64,000 nucleotides of DNA from Helichrysum umbraculigerum. Taxonomy: Eukaryota; Streptophyta; Magnoliopsida; Asterales; Asteraceae. Shown here one piece after another: positions 36,399-49,290 of the stretch. Where the stretch lies: assembly GCA_949592205.1 (NCBI GenBank), contig CATIUR010000001.1, forward strand, positions 315,784,750 through 315,848,749, read 5' to 3'. Below the pieces are notes generated by a model, which was given only the letters and a program-made list of their open reading frames with translations, had not been told where the DNA came from and searched no databases. Position 1 is the first letter of the stretch; the number at the start of each line of letters is the position of its first letter. Both the position numbers and the translations under genes were made by a program.

Positions 36399-38287
36399 AA
36401 TACGTTGTTTACGTATATAAAATGTTATACGTTTTATTTGTTATAAAACCTTTATCGTGTTTATAAAATAAACATCATTGTTTTAAAACCGTCATGTGCG
36501 TTTAATAAGTTTGAAGTGTCCCGATAATGTAATCGTATCCAAAATCGTACATCATATAAAGTCCGTATATATGTATGTATTGTACCTATATACATAGTTT
36601 GTACATCTAAAGTTTGTCGTTTATTGTACAAATAATGTCTCAATGATATGTTTATTCGTTCACATTCCATTTGTCGTATGTATTTACCAATATACTGTAT
36701 CCGTTGCACATGAGGTTGTATACTCGTTAAATGTTTGTGCCGTTTAAGATTACAAGCCAGTCCTTGGAATTTAAATTCGGATCAGGGCTCAAAGTAGGGT
36801 ACCCGCCGGGTAATGGGTTACCCATCGCGCAAAGCCCATTTTTACATAAGTCCGATTTTATGCTGACTATCCGCCGGGTAACGAGGTACCTGCCGGGTAA
36901 AGTCAAGTTTTTACAAGGGTTATCGTTTAATCGAAAGTATCAGCCAGGTAACGAGGTACCCGCCGGGTAATGTCAAGTCTTTACAGGGGTTCTCGTTTAG
37001 TTGGAAGTATCAGTCGGGTAACGTGTTACCCACCGGGTAACCGTGTTTTTACACGATCAGAATATGAGTTTGGGCTGGATACCCGCCGGATAAGGGGGGG
37101 TTATCAGCCGGGTAACACCATTTTAACAGAACCTGTTCGCAACAGAGCATATATATACATGTTTGCTTTTGGTTCAAAATTGTTTGTGTCGAGTTCTAAT
37201 CATTTATAGCATCGTAGTAACACATTTTAACAACCTATTAACTCGTTTTTCCTATCAATTTTCGGATTCAAAGCTTTGGTTTTATGAAACCATTTTCAAG
37301 AACAATCCACCAAATTATCAACTTATGATGTTATACACATAGATTATGATATAGAAGCATGATTTACAGCGAAATTTTGATGTAGACATCAAGGGAAGAA
37401 TTTTCCTTACAAAGGAGAAGATGGTGAAGATGATTATATGAGATGATGATGATATGTTATTGTTGAGTTGTTGCCTCTGCTTGTTGTTGCCCTTGCTTGT
37501 TGTTGCCTCTGTGATTTTACTTCATGAAGAAGAACAAGAAAATTGATAATGTGTGTGTGTGTTGCCGTGAGTGAATCCAGTGAGGGAGGGAGTATTAAAA
37601 TCAAATGAGTATGGAGATATACAGGAGAATGTCTCTGCATTATTGAAGTTAGGTGCAAATTCTAAGCCCGTTAATTTCGAGTACGGGTATAATTATAGCA
37701 ATATAAAAATTAACAATTTATATTTTTATTTTGTAGATGTTCCCCTGGTTCGTTATTTAAACTTAGAATAATGAGGTTTTCATTATTTTAGACAGTTGTA
37801 TATTTTGTGCATTTGTTACTGCGCGCGTCCAATTGGGTGCCAAATTTCAGTTGATTTACGAATTCATATTTTGAGGGAATGTTCCAAATCCTTTCGAATG
37901 AATCATAAAAATATCGTTTTTGTGATTTGTGATCTCTTGGTACGCTTTACAATTATTTATATTCATCTTATAATACGTTTTATGTTAAACATATATTTAA
38001 ATCGTTTTATCTATATGTTATAGATGTACTACTTTTCGTAATTAATAATTGAATTATTAATTATTTTTGTGTCACCAACTTTTGTTATTTATTTTTGTCG
38101 GGTTCGTGCGGATACATTTGTACGTAACTTTAAATACTTACGTATTAAGTAATACTTTTAGTTTAAAAGTACTGGGCTTGCTAGGCTTACATCACATCAA
38201 AAGTTTTGTTTAAACTTAATTAGGACATTAGCGTAAGAATGCACATGCTTAAATGTTAATCAGTACCTAATTTGGAGAGTTGTCACA
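34703..38287 (-). repeat. 3' LTR of element B (3585 bp)
   Basis: The minus strand starts TGTGACAACTCTCC and ends TTGGGGGTGTGACA. It carries a run of (AT)n at about 36342-36396 and an array of TACCCGCCGGGTA dyads at 36798-37115. A pyrimidine-rich leader-like stretch lies on the minus strand near 37590-37400. ORFs in this stretch are not conserved between A and B. Confidence 0.88.
36798..37115. repeat. TACCCGCCGGGTA dyad array in the B LTR
   Basis: About ten imperfect copies of (T)ACCCGCCGGGTA or its halves, for example at 36799, 36870, 36890, 36957, 37013 and 37078, separated by 20-60 bp. Each copy is a near-palindrome with a CCGG core. Confidence 0.85.
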
Positions 38288-38300
38288 TTCTCCCCCCGTA
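38288..38300 (-). promoter_or_regulatory. Polypurine tract of element B
   Basis: The minus strand reads TACGGGGGGAGAA directly before the LTR start. Confidence 0.9.
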
Positions 38301-38321
38301 AGGGAAATCTCGTCCCGAGAT

Positions 38322-41300
38322 TTAAGTCACGTCGTGAGTCGCGATCACGGTTTCAAAAAATTGAGGATATTTCTTGCGTATTTCATCCTCGCGTTCCCAG
38401 GTGAACTCTGGGCCTCGTTTCGAGTTCCATCGAATTTTAACAAGTTTGATCTGACTGTTTCAGAGCTTTTGCGTTTTAGTGTCCATTACCTCAAGCGGTT
38501 CCTCCACAAAGTTAAGTTTTGCATCAATAAAGATTTCATCCGGAGGTATGATTAACGCTTCGTCAGATAGACACTTTTTAAGGTTACTCACGTGAAAGGT
38601 GTCTTGAATATTTCTAAGTTCTTGCGGCAGTTTAAGCTTATAAGCTACAGGACCAATCCTTGCTAGGATCTCAAAAGGTCCAACGTAACGTGGGTTCAGT
38701 TTGCCGCGTTTTCCAAATCGTACAACTCCTTTCCAAGGAGATACTTTGAGTAGGACTTTGTCACCTACTTGAAACTCCAAAGGTTTCCGTCTATTGTCTG
38801 CATATCTCTTTTGTCATTCTCGTGCTGTTTTCAAACGATTAAGTACTTGAGATATCTTGTCCGTTGTTTCTTGGACTATCTCAGGACCTGATAACTGTTT
38901 GTCGTCCAACTCTGCCCAACAGAGTGGCGATCGGCACTTGCGTCCGTACAACGCCTCAAAAGGTGCCATTTGTATGCTCGTATGATAACTATTGTTATAC
39001 GAGAATTCGGCTAAAGGGAGATGAACATCCCAATTTCCTCCAAAGTCAATCGCACAGGCTCGTAACAAATCTTCGAGCGTTTGAATCGTTCACTCGCTTT
39101 GGCCGTCGGTTTGTGGGTGGTAGGCAGTACTCATGTCGAGTCTAGTACCCAATGCTTGTTGCAGTGTTTTCCAAAAGCAAGAGGTGAAACGTGCATCTCT
39201 ATCAGAGATAATCGATAGTGGTACTCCATGTCTGGAGACAACCTCTTTTATGTAGATTCTGGTCAACTTTTCCATCTTATCTGTTTCCTTGATGGCAAGA
39301 AAGTGGGCCGATTTCGTCAATCGATCAACAATCACCCATATAGTGTCAACTCCAGATGTTGTCCTTGGTAACTTCGTGATGAAGTCCATTGTGATGTGTT
39401 CCCATTTCCATTTGGGCAACTCAGGTTGTTGCAAAAGTCCAGACGGCTTTTGGTATTCAACCTTGACTTTTGCACAAGTCAGGCATTTGCTAACATAGGT
39501 GGCAATGTCTCGTTTCATACCAGGCCACCAGTAAAAACCTTTCAAATCGTGATACATCTTATCTGCACCAGGATGTATCGAATAGTTGGACTTATGTGCT
39601 TCGTCCAATATCAGGCTACGTAATTCATCAACACAAGAACCCAAATTCGGTTCATAAAATACAACACTCCATTGTCTTTAGACTCCAGTTGTTTTTCCAT
39701 CCCCTTGAGGGATTCATCCTTCATACGTTCTGGAGTAATGACCGCTTGTTGAGCGTCACGAATTTGTGAAATGAGACTCGAGTGGATCGTTAATCCTAAC
39801 GCTCAAACTCTTCGAGGTTTTACTCTTTCCTTACGACTCAAGGCATCCGCTACTACATTAGCTTTGCCCGGATGGTACTTGATTTCACAGTCGTAATCGT
39901 TCAGTAGTTCAACCCAACGTATTTGTCTCATGTTGAGTTCTTTCTGATCAAATATATGTTGGAGACTTTTGTGATCGGTGAAGATCGTACACTTTGTACC
40001 GTACAGGTAATGTCTCCAAATTTTAAACGCAAAAATGACTGCTCCCAGCTCTAAGTCATGCGTCGTATAGTTCTTCTCATGAATCTTCAATTGACGAGAC
40101 GCATAAGCAATGACTTTGTCGTTTTGCATTAGCACGCAACCTAATCCTTGATGTGAAGCATCACAGTAGACAACAAAGTTTTCTACTCCTTCCGGTAGTG
40201 ACAGGATAGGTGCAGTGCTCAGTTTCTGTTTCAGCAATTGAAAAGCGTTCTCTTGCATTTCGCCCCAATCAAATTTCTTGTCTTTTTGCGTTAGGGTGGT
40301 AAGTGGTTGAGCTATTTTCGAGAAGTTCTCGATGAATCGTCGGTAATAGCCGGCTAGCCCAAGAAATTGCCGTATCTCAGATGGAGTTTTTGGGGCTTCC
40401 CGGTTTTTAATTGCTTCAATTTTGGATGGGTCTACGTGAATTCCTTTGTTATTGATCACGTGACCAAGGAAATGAACTTCACGCATCCAAAACTCGCATT
40501 TAGAGAACTTTGCATAAAGCTTCTCTTTCTCCAATGATTCCAGAATTTGTCTCAGATGTTGTTCATGGTCTTCCTTCGTTCGTGAGTATATCAATATGTC
40601 ATCGATAAACACAATGACGAACTTATCAAGATAAGGTTTGCATACTCGATTCATGAGGTCCATGAACACTGCTGGTGCGTTTGTCAATCTAAACGGCATG
40701 ACCAGGAACTCATAATGTCTGTATCGAGTCCTAAACGCAGTCTTTGGGATATCCTCATCCCGTACTTTCAGCTGGTGGTAACCAGATCGCAAGTCGATCT
40801 TTGAGTAGTAACTTGACCCTTGCAGTTGGTCAAACAAATCATCGATGCGTGGTAATGGGTATCGGTTTTTGATAGTCACTTTGTTCAGTTCCCAATAATC
40901 GAAACACATCCGCATTGATCCATCCTTCTTCTTGACAATCAAAACTGGAGCTCCCCAAGGCGAAAAGCTCGGTCGGATGAATCCTAAGTCCAAGAGTTCT
41001 TGCAACTGTGCAGACAATTCTTGCATCTCTGATGGAGCTAGATGATAAGGTGCACGAGCAATTGGTGCTGCTCCAGGCACTAGGTCGATATGTAATTTAA
41101 CCTGTCGCGGGGGTGGTAATCCTGGTAACTCGTCAGGAAATACCCCTGGGTAGTCACGCACAATGGGCACATCGTCTATGCGTCGCTCCTCGGGTCTCTT
41201 TTCTACAACGTGTGCTAAAAATGATTGGTATCCCTTTCGGAGATACTTACTGGCTTTCAAGCATGAAATCGTTTTTGTGGCACTCTTTCGTTTATCTCCT

Positions 41301-42965
41301 TGAACCACAAGAGTTTCTCCTGTTGGTAGTGGTAAGCGTACCAACTTCTCATAACATACAATTTCTGCACGGTTTTTCGACAACCAGTCCATGCCAACCA
41401 CTATATCGAAGCTCCCTAGTTCTACCGGTAGTAAGTCTATTTTGAAAGAATGTCCTTCCAATGTTAAGGTACATCCTGGTACTATTTCTCCTTATTCAAT
41501 CAACTTACCATCGGCTAGCTCTACAGTGTATTTATTATCTAGCTTAAGGGATTCGATCTCTAACAGTGGTCTAAACTCAGTGGATACAAAGCTTAAATCA
41601 GCACCAGAATCAAATAGCACGGATGCAAAGTGGTTGTTTACTAGAAACGTACCAGTAACTGTGTTAGGATCCTGACGTGCTTCTGCTACTGCTACCACAA
41701 ACGCACGTCCATGAGCTGGCTGATTGTTGTTGGTGTTACCGCGGTTGTTATCATTGTTGTTGCGGTTATTGGGGTTGTTGGCATTGCGGTTCTGGTTATT
41801 CCGGTTGTTGTTGTTATGGTTTTGGTTGTTGAGTCGAGGGCAACGGTTCCGATAATGCCTCGTGTCACCACATTCAAAACACCCTTGATTTTGGCGTTCT
41901 GTGTTTTCCCTAGGTGTAGGGTTAACCTTACAGTTTTGAGTTTTATGACCCCAACCCCAACAACTGTTGCAAAACCAACATTCACCCTCATGGTGTTTGT
42001 TACACTTATCACACTTAGGTTTGTTACCCAAGTATGGCTTTGGTTCCACAGTGGTGGCAGCATAGGACTTTGGGTTTCCAGATCCTTTCTTACTTGTTTG
42101 ACCCTGACGGTCACTTCCTCTGCCGTTCCATTTACGCTTCGAACCCCCAGAACTACCCACTTCAGTGTTGCTTGGCTCAACTTTTCCAGTCCCAACCTTT
42201 TTGGTTAAGGTTCCCCTTCTGACCGACTCCTCGGTCAACCTCTGAGCTAGAGTAACAGCACTCCTGAATGTGGCAGGTTCTGATGAAGTAACCAAACTAC
42301 GGATCTGAGGTGCCAACGACGTAACGTTCAATGCGTTTAAACTCGGGTGTCACCATGTGTGGCACTAATCGTGCAAGTTCCTGAAACCTAGTGGTGTACC
42401 CGGTGATATCAGCACCAACCATCTTAATGTCCCATAATTCAGTTTCAACATTATGCATTTCACTACGGGGACAGAATTCTTCCAGCATCATATTTTTCAG
42501 CACTCCCCAAGACATGGAGTGGGCAGCGTCCCTTCCCATGGATTGGAGTTGACTGTTCCACCATGTTAACGCCTTGTCAGCCAAGGTACAGGTGGCATAC
42601 TTCACCATACAGTCGGGTAAACAGTCACTGATATCCAACACTGACTCCATCTTTTCTATCCAGTGAATGATACCAATAGCACCCTCTGTGCCGCGGAAAG
42701 TTGTTGGCTTACATGCCAGAAAGGTTTTGTATGAACACCCACGTCGAGTATTCACAGGCGTCTCAGTGTTAACAGGGGTAGATCCGCTGTTATTTATCAC
42801 ATTTTCGGGATTACGGCTTGCTTCATACTGAGCAATACCTACAGCTATTCGTATCGCGATCATTTGCTCAGTAGTTTCCTCGTTGTTCGGTGGTGGAGTG
42901 TTTTCCGGGACAAGAGGTGTAGTCATCCGTTGACTATTCTTAGTCATTCTTCGTTTTGGTGGCAT
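38322..42965 (-). pseudogene. Element B gag-pol, broken by stops and frameshifts
   Basis: Same domain order as the C polyprotein. Gag starts at ATG 42965 (MPPKRRM); a frameshift lies near 42310. Zinc knuckles (CFECGDTRHYRNRC) and protease DSGAD follow, then TAA at 41492-41494. RT with intact FIDD and RNase H run to TGA at 39803-39805, with a frameshift near 39645. Integrase (SDRDARF, HPQTDGQSE) is broken by TGA at 39090-39092 and 38814-38816. The chromodomain-like tail (FTWERED) follows TGA at 38460-38462 and ends at TAA 38322-38324. At least three of the TGA codons stand where C or related elements have Arg, so CGA to TGA changes are likely. Inactive. Confidence 0.93.
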
Positions 42966-43255
42966 GATTTCGTTTTGCGGTTAAGAAAACGCAGAAGTCA
43001 ATGCCAAGATTGTGAATGTGAATAGGACAAGATTTCACATTGTATAACAAATGAATAGTATGGAAGGTTGAAGAACAAGGCTTCACATTACGTGTCGCAC
43101 GACTTTGAAACGCTCATATGTACTTAGTAAAATATAATCTCGTTGGCCAGGCGTCATTATATAATGCCAAATACATATTTCTTTTCATCATCATTTAACA
43201 TAATCGATGTTCAATGGAATTCAAGATAAAAATCAATAATTCAAAGTGTGGTATG
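42966..43255 (-). other. Leader of element B next to gag
   Basis: Untranslated, AT-rich. It ends in GTATG at 43251-43255, the target duplication of the solo LTR, and continues at 46116. Confidence 0.75.
43251..43255. repeat. Target site duplication GTATG (left) of the solo LTR
   Basis: Identical to 46111-46115 on the other side of the LTR. Confidence 0.88.
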
Positions 43256-46110
43256 TGATGCACCCTCAGCCGTCGGTGTCGTTGGTGTTGTTGTAACGAC
43301 CGAGGATGCGATCAGGGTGTTTTAAAATGTATTTTGCTCGGGGCCTAAACCTCCGAACTACCTATTGGTACTAGGCACAAGTACCTGATACTAGTACGTG
43401 GTAAGGATGATCAGGGTCGTCTCCAGACGGTCGAATTTGAAACGGAGCTTGTTTGGATAATTCAGTCCTCAAGATTGGGTTCAGATAGTTGGTTTTGTTT
43501 GGTTTTTATCTAATTAAAATAACTAAAGCAATAAAACTAAAATGAGCTAGCTAGCATATAAGGAACAACTAAGGATAAGGAAGACGTGGTTTACCATGAC
43601 TTGGGATAGTATAATATCGGGATGGTGTTTATGATGGGGACACTTTCAGATTAATAGATTGACAGACTTTGGTGTAAACACTAGAACCCTACCAATTAAA
43701 TTCCCATTGGCATGTCACTAGGAACTAGGTTATCGAGATTCTGATCGGAGCAATACGCTAAACTTCCAATACTTACCTAGTTGAAAGATAAGCAACCTAT
43801 TTTGGTGATTAACCGAGGTACATGAATAAAGCAGCATATCGTCTCATAGGTCCGACCGTTCTTAACACCTAAGCTTATCTCTCGTTCTTCTAATAGTGTA
43901 ACTAATTATTACTTGTTATGTTTAAAGAGTCAAATATGTAAAATCTAGGGGGTTGATAAATCTAAATCACTTGGACTTTCCTCACTAGACCTTGTTAATA
44001 CTTTACTTAAGCTCCAATTACGTTGATTTATGACCTAGACCTCTCCTTTTCAAACAGTTATACATCTCCAGATTATTCACAGTTTGTTTAAAACATGTTT
44101 CATATGAGGACCATGCCTTTCAGTAATAGACAGTGTACTTTACAGGGTAGTTCCACGGGTTCTTACGTCTAACATGCGGTCGAGAGTAATTGACAGTGAG
44201 AGTGACACTCTAAACTAACTAAATGTAAAGCAGTGCAGAAATGTAAATCTAATATATACAACGGGTGGTTTCACTGTGTCTTACTTATTGCATGTCATAG
44301 GCACAAATAACTACTTACCACAATTAAGGTTCCGGACTCCCTAATATCTAGGTTGCAGTCACGTGGATAACTGGAAAGGGTACTCCATAAATTAGGTCTG
44401 GTGTCATACATTTAAACAATAACAAAGTATAATAATTCCCATTCATATAGGTTTCTTTTTATGAATTTAGACTATGTTGGAATGAGTTGTTTTTACGATC
44501 CTATCAACTAACTAACGTAGAGTTGTCCGCAATCAGATAGAAGATATGTCACATGGATAGTAAACACAAACAATTACAATACACCGGAAGTTCTCCCAAA
44601 TGTACTGAACATATCGGCTAACAACTACCCTCGAATCCTATTCCCCAATCTCTGTCGTCAGAGATGTCCGTATCATGGCATGGTCTATTGAATAAATAGT
44701 CACATAAACAGGTTTTACCCTACCGGAATAAGTTGGGGTAGTCTGGTAATAAGCGGTTGGCCAAACATGCCATCATTCGTTCATAATGTTATAATTAAAC
44801 TATAAATAGAAATTCATTTAGCACATTTAAAGTATTGATCCGTAACATAACTACCTTCGGTCGTTCTCAGACTTCCGTACGTTTGTACTCCGCCTAAAGC
44901 GTTTCCAGCACTATATCCGAGAACAGTCGAATGGGGGCCGTCATATTACTTCACAACATTTATTATCATCCCATTATAACTATCTAAATCATGGTAAACA
45001 TATAAACAACTACTCGCATATCATGGAAATAGACATTTCCAATATTAATAAATCATAAACATCAAACAAGAACATTACAATAAAAGAAAAGGATAGATAT
45101 TACCCGTAATTATTGCGAGCAAAACGATGCTTATATTACTTCCGAATATTCCAAAGCGTTACATTGCTAAGCTAGCTACTACTAACTACTATATAATTAA
45201 TCCCCCTACTTATCTCTCACTAAATTAATTAACTTAGAGAGAGAAAGTGGAAAGAAAAATAAAAGAAAGAATAAAACTAGAAAAGAAAGAAAGAAATATG
45301 CTTAATGTGTGTGCATATGGTGCAAGTTGAAATGAAGCCTCATGCCCTCTATTTATAGGAGAGCTTTGGGCTCACATTAGCATCAAGAGGTGCATGTTAG
45401 TAAAAGGTGGCCAAAAGGGTGCACCGGGTACTGTACAACACGAAAAGTAGGCGCACCGGGTACTGTACAACACGAAAAGTAGGCGTACCAGGTACCAAAA
45501 GTTGCCAAAAACGGAAACCGAGGTGGGGGACAGGTGGCCGGCGGCGCCCACCAGGTGGCCGGCGGCGGCTGGTGGGTGGCCGGCGGTGGCTGGCCTGTAC
45601 CCGCCTCGTTTCGCCGTCTTTTGCTTTGTTTCTTGATTCGTGCGTATTTTCTTCGTTATGCGTCTGTTTGCGTCGATTCTTTTTTTGTTAGATTCGTAAT
45701 TCAAAAAAGAAGATTTTGACATAAGATAGGCCCTGAGATGAGGTTCCTAGCTCTAGATATTGCGTACGAATCATTTGGATCTTCCGGCGGGCGTAGAATC
45801 TTCATTCTTTATCCGTTTTAGTTGATTCTTCTTCTGTTGGATTCGTATTTTGAAAACGAACATCTTGGATAGAATGGATGTTGGTGAAGGACACTTTAGT
45901 CTTGAAATCTTGTTTTGATGCCTTGAATCTTCAAACGTGTGTGAAATCTTCGTTTCTCATCCGTTTTGCTTGATTTTTATCGTGCAACCTTGTTTTGACC
46001 ATCTTGGCATAATGTTATTGATTTGTACTATATTTGAATTAAAATGCCAAGAATCATTCCAGAATGAGAGAGATATCGGTAGTAAAAACATGACTTTTTA
46101 CGCGATATCA
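43256..46110 (-). mobile_element. Solo Athila-like LTR (2855 bp)
   Basis: The minus strand starts TGATATCGCGTAAAAAG, as in the E LTRs, and ends GTGCATCA, giving TGAT/ATCA inverted ends. It is flanked by GTATG on both sides, with no primer site, polypurine tract or coding sequence next to it, so it is a solo LTR left by intra-element recombination. A TATA box (TCCTATAAAT on the minus strand) lies at 45351-45360 and two 32-bp repeats (GCACCGGGTACTGTAC and following) lie at 45421-45484 just upstream. It is related to, but clearly diverged from, the LTR of E. Confidence 0.92.
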
Positions 46111-46115
46111 GTATG
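46111..46115. repeat. Target site duplication GTATG (right) of the solo LTR
   Basis: Matches 43251-43255. Confidence 0.88.
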
Positions 46116-46496
46116 TTTTCAAAGTTGCAAGAAATGGTTACAATAATTATCGTGTGGTTATCTTTCAATCACATGCATATGGGTATAGATAAAATACTAT
46201 AGTGGTTGACAAATGTAATAATCATGAAATATAAACCAAACATACGTCATATTATATCAAAAGTACAACGCCGTTAAAACAGTTTCGTACAAACAAGATG
46301 GGATCCCTAATACGCCCATCAGCAGTTAGCGCTATACAAAAGTGATACACCAATCGATACAAGATGCTATACAAAACATGACAGATCTGTCTATATATCT
46401 GTCGATCCAAAAGGTTTCCAAACCTACTACATACTATGTACAACCCTATCCAGAGGGTCTACTGAAAATAAGACAAACACAACATCACGGCAGTCA
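46116..46496 (-). other. Leader of element B between solo LTR and element E, with the end of the pre-gag ORF
   Basis: The minus strand carries TTTTGTATAGCGCTAAC and CCCATCTTG, shared with the leader of A. The last codons and the TAG stop of B's pre-gag ORF are at 46491-46459. AGTCA at 46492-46496 is one half of E's target duplication. Confidence 0.75.
46492..46496. repeat. Target site duplication AGTCA (left) of element E
   Basis: Matches AGTCA at 56727-56731. Taking one copy as original makes the pre-gag ORF of B align without gaps to that of A over its last 15 codons, which supports the boundary. Confidence 0.85.
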
Positions 46497-46777
46497 TGTA
46501 TCAACGATCAATGATCAAAAGAAAACCCTAAACACTTTGAGTGATTGGAGTGACCACCTTGAGAGGATCGCCCAGTCATGTATCAACGATCAATGATCAA
46601 AAGCATGCTCCTAAAGATTACAACCTTGCTTTCTAAAATACCAAATATCTTTATTTTTTTTCAAAACCCCCTTAGTAAAAAGTTCCCATCTTAAAATAAT
46701 TTCATTATCTGCTTATCTTTAACCATGTTGAACGTTAGTTTGCTTGAGGACAAGCAAAGTTCTAAGTGTGGGATACT
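46497..46777 (+). repeat. Left stub of element E: copy of PPT-proximal internal sequence
   Basis: 46522-46777 matches 54010-54265, the 3' end of the internal region, including TAAGTGTGGGATACT. A 31-bp segment starting CAGTCATGTATCAACG occurs twice (46491 and about 46571), the first overlapping the target duplication. An LTR should be present at this end but is not. Confidence 0.88.
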
Positions 46778-49238
46778 TGATATCGCGTAAAAAGTCATGT
46801 TTTTACTACCGATATCTCTCTCATTCTGGAACGATTCTTGGCAAATTAACTCGAATATAGCACAAATCAGTAACATTATGCCAAGAAGGTCAAAACGAGG
46901 TTGCACGATAAAAATCAAGTAAAACGGATGTGAAACGAAGATTCCACACACGTTTGAAGATTCAAGGCATAAAAACGAGATTTCAATACCAAAGTGCCCT
47001 TCACCAACATCCATTATTTCCAAGATGTTTGTTTTCAAAGTTCGGATCCAACAGAAGAAGAATCAACTGAAACGGGTAAAAATTGAAGATTTCGCGCCCG
47101 CCGGAAGATCCAAATGATCCATACGCAATATCTGGAGCTAGGAACCTCATTTTAAGGCATATTCTATGTCAAAATCTTCGTTTTTGAATTATGAATCCAA
47201 CAAAAAAAGAATCAACTCAAACGGACGTATAACGAAGAAAACACGCACGAATCAAGAAACGAAGCAACAAACAACGCAACGGGGCGGGGGTGGGCCCACC
47301 GCCGCCGGCAGCACCACCACCGCCGCCGGCCACACCAAGGGCGGCGCCGGCCACCCTGCTCCCATCCCGGTTTCCGTTTTTGGTAACTTTTGGTACCCGG
47401 TTCGCCTACTTTTCGCGTTGTACGGTACCCGGTTCGCCTACTTTTCGCGTTGTACAAGCCACTTTTGGAAAGTCTTCTAACATAAACCTTAAGGACAACT
47501 TGTGCTATTATGAGCCAAAGCTCACCTATAAATAGGAGGCTTTTGGTTAATTTGAAAGACACACCAACACACCTACACCTTCCTAGCTTATTTTCTCTCA
47601 CTCTAGAATTAAGCTCCAACTTTCTCACTCTACATTATTTATTTAGATTAGGTTTTTACTAGTATTTAAACTAGTTTAGGAGTTTTATTAGAAGTAGAAG
47701 GAAAGTGCGGAACGCATTGTAATCTTCGGTGTATGCTCGGAATTGTGTCAATTAATTCAAGTCTATTCTCTCGCATTTAATCTCGGTTATTTCTATCCTT
47801 ATCTATCTTAATTAATTACGTTTATATTGATTATGCTAGATTTAGTTATTGCCATGATTAGAGAGTAGTATACTTATTGTGTTTGTTGCGATGTAGTTAG
47901 TTAATTACGGGATGATTTATAATAAAATATTAAAGATCGGTAATATTACTTTGATCGTCTTATTGCATGTTCTTGTTTGATTGTTGCCTTAGGATTATCA
48001 TAGTAGTAAAATATAAACGGTTTTAATTATCGTCAAATAATATGACGGCCCCTATTCGACTGTTACTCGATATAGTACTGGAAACACTTCAAGGTGGAGT
48101 ACAAATGTATGGAAGTCGAGGAACGACCGAAGGTAGTCATATTACGAAACGATACAATATTATGAAGTAATATGATGGCCCCCTATTCGACTGTTACTCA
48201 GTATAGCGTTGGAAACACTTTAGGTGTAGTACAAATACGTGGAAGCTGCGTAACGACCGAAGGTAGTTATATTACGGACTAATATATATAAAATGAGAAA
48301 CCTAGTTTAATTAACCTCTCTAAATAGACTTTTAAACTTTAAATTAATCTATTGCCTTTCCACCAATAAACGTTGATTACAACACCTTTTTACGACGTCC
48401 AATTAAAAGGTAGTCAGTCATTTGTGTCAATACAATTTGTCAAAGGTATGAAACTATGGAACCGCAAGGCTACATGGGGGATTATCGTAGGATAAGACAT
48501 GGCCCAGGGTTTAAAGCGGTGGAACCACTTAAAGTGAGGAACGCTGTAAATATCTGGGGGATTTATTGGGTAGTCTTAAGCAAGGGCTGGTTTAAAGTCA
48601 TAAATGAACTGTTTAATACATGAATCTGTTAGGATGACAAGGGATCGTTATATGATTCAGTAATGTCTAGTACCTTAAGATTTTGTTCCCGTTCATATGA
48701 AAGTATTATTAAACCTTAATTAAGATTTTGCTCATTATTCAAAATACTTTGTAATGTTACCATAACCTAGCTCCCGGTGTGACATGCTAATGGGATTTTA
48801 ATTAGTAGGGAATCTAGTGTTTACATGCAAGTATTCTAGAATGATAATTAACTAATATCTTTCAAAACAGTTTCTCCAAATATCATCCCATAACTTAATT
48901 AACGAAATCTCAGCAAACACTATCTTTATTTTATCTGCTTTACGTTTTACTTTTATTTCGCTTTTATTTATTTACTTGCCTAAGTTAGTTAATATAAAAA
49001 CCAAAACCCCCACTATTTTATAAACCATTCACTAGTTTGAAAGCCCTCATCTGCCTCGCCTTAGTTTCAATTCAGTCGGTTTGAAGAACGACTCTAGGTC
49101 ATACCTACCACTTGCTCACCCTTAGGATTAGCATTGTTAGGGAAAACTTAGGCCCCGCAATTACAAATATAAAACACTCCACTGTTGCGCGCCCGGTTAG
49201 CGATCGTTTAACGACACCGACCTGATCGGGCCCCAACA
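46778..49238 (+). repeat. Left LTR of element E (2461 bp)
   Basis: Starts TGATATCGCGTAAAAAG and ends GGGCCCCAACA. A TATA box (CCTATAAATAGG) lies at about 47525-47536. Upstream are a GC-rich block (47285-47360) and two exact 32-bp repeats starting GGTACCCGGTTCGCC (47392-47455). An internal 130-bp duplication lies at 48041-48278. ORFs at 46691-47038 and 47166-47628 recur in the partner LTR and are not genes. Confidence 0.93.
48041..48278 (+). repeat. 130-bp tandem duplication inside the E LTR
   Basis: TATGACGGCCCC...ATTCGACTGTTACTC at 48041 recurs at 48171 with several substitutions; each copy ends GACCGAAGGTAGT(T/C)ATATTACG. Also present in the right LTR (55529-55766). Single, diverged versions occur in the solo LTR, near 44850-44950, and in the D LTR. 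Confidence 0.8.
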
Positions 49239-49244
49239 AGTTTT

Positions 49245-49262
49245 TGGCGCCGCTGCCGGGGA
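49245..49262 (+). promoter_or_regulatory. Primer binding site of element E (tRNA-Asp type)
   Basis: TGGCGCCGCTGCCGGGGA, identical to that of element 0, six bases after the LTR. Confidence 0.94.
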
Positions 49263-49290
49263 ACCAACTGTACGATCCTTAGGCGTCAAG

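Noticed and set aside
37571..38023. Possible small host genes in the B LTR
   Set aside because: No conserved frame in the homologous A LTR and no recognisable domain.
47166..47628. Proline/alanine-rich ORFs in the E LTR (also 54654-55116)
   Set aside because: Frames through the GC-rich promoter block, duplicated with the LTR; not related to any gene.
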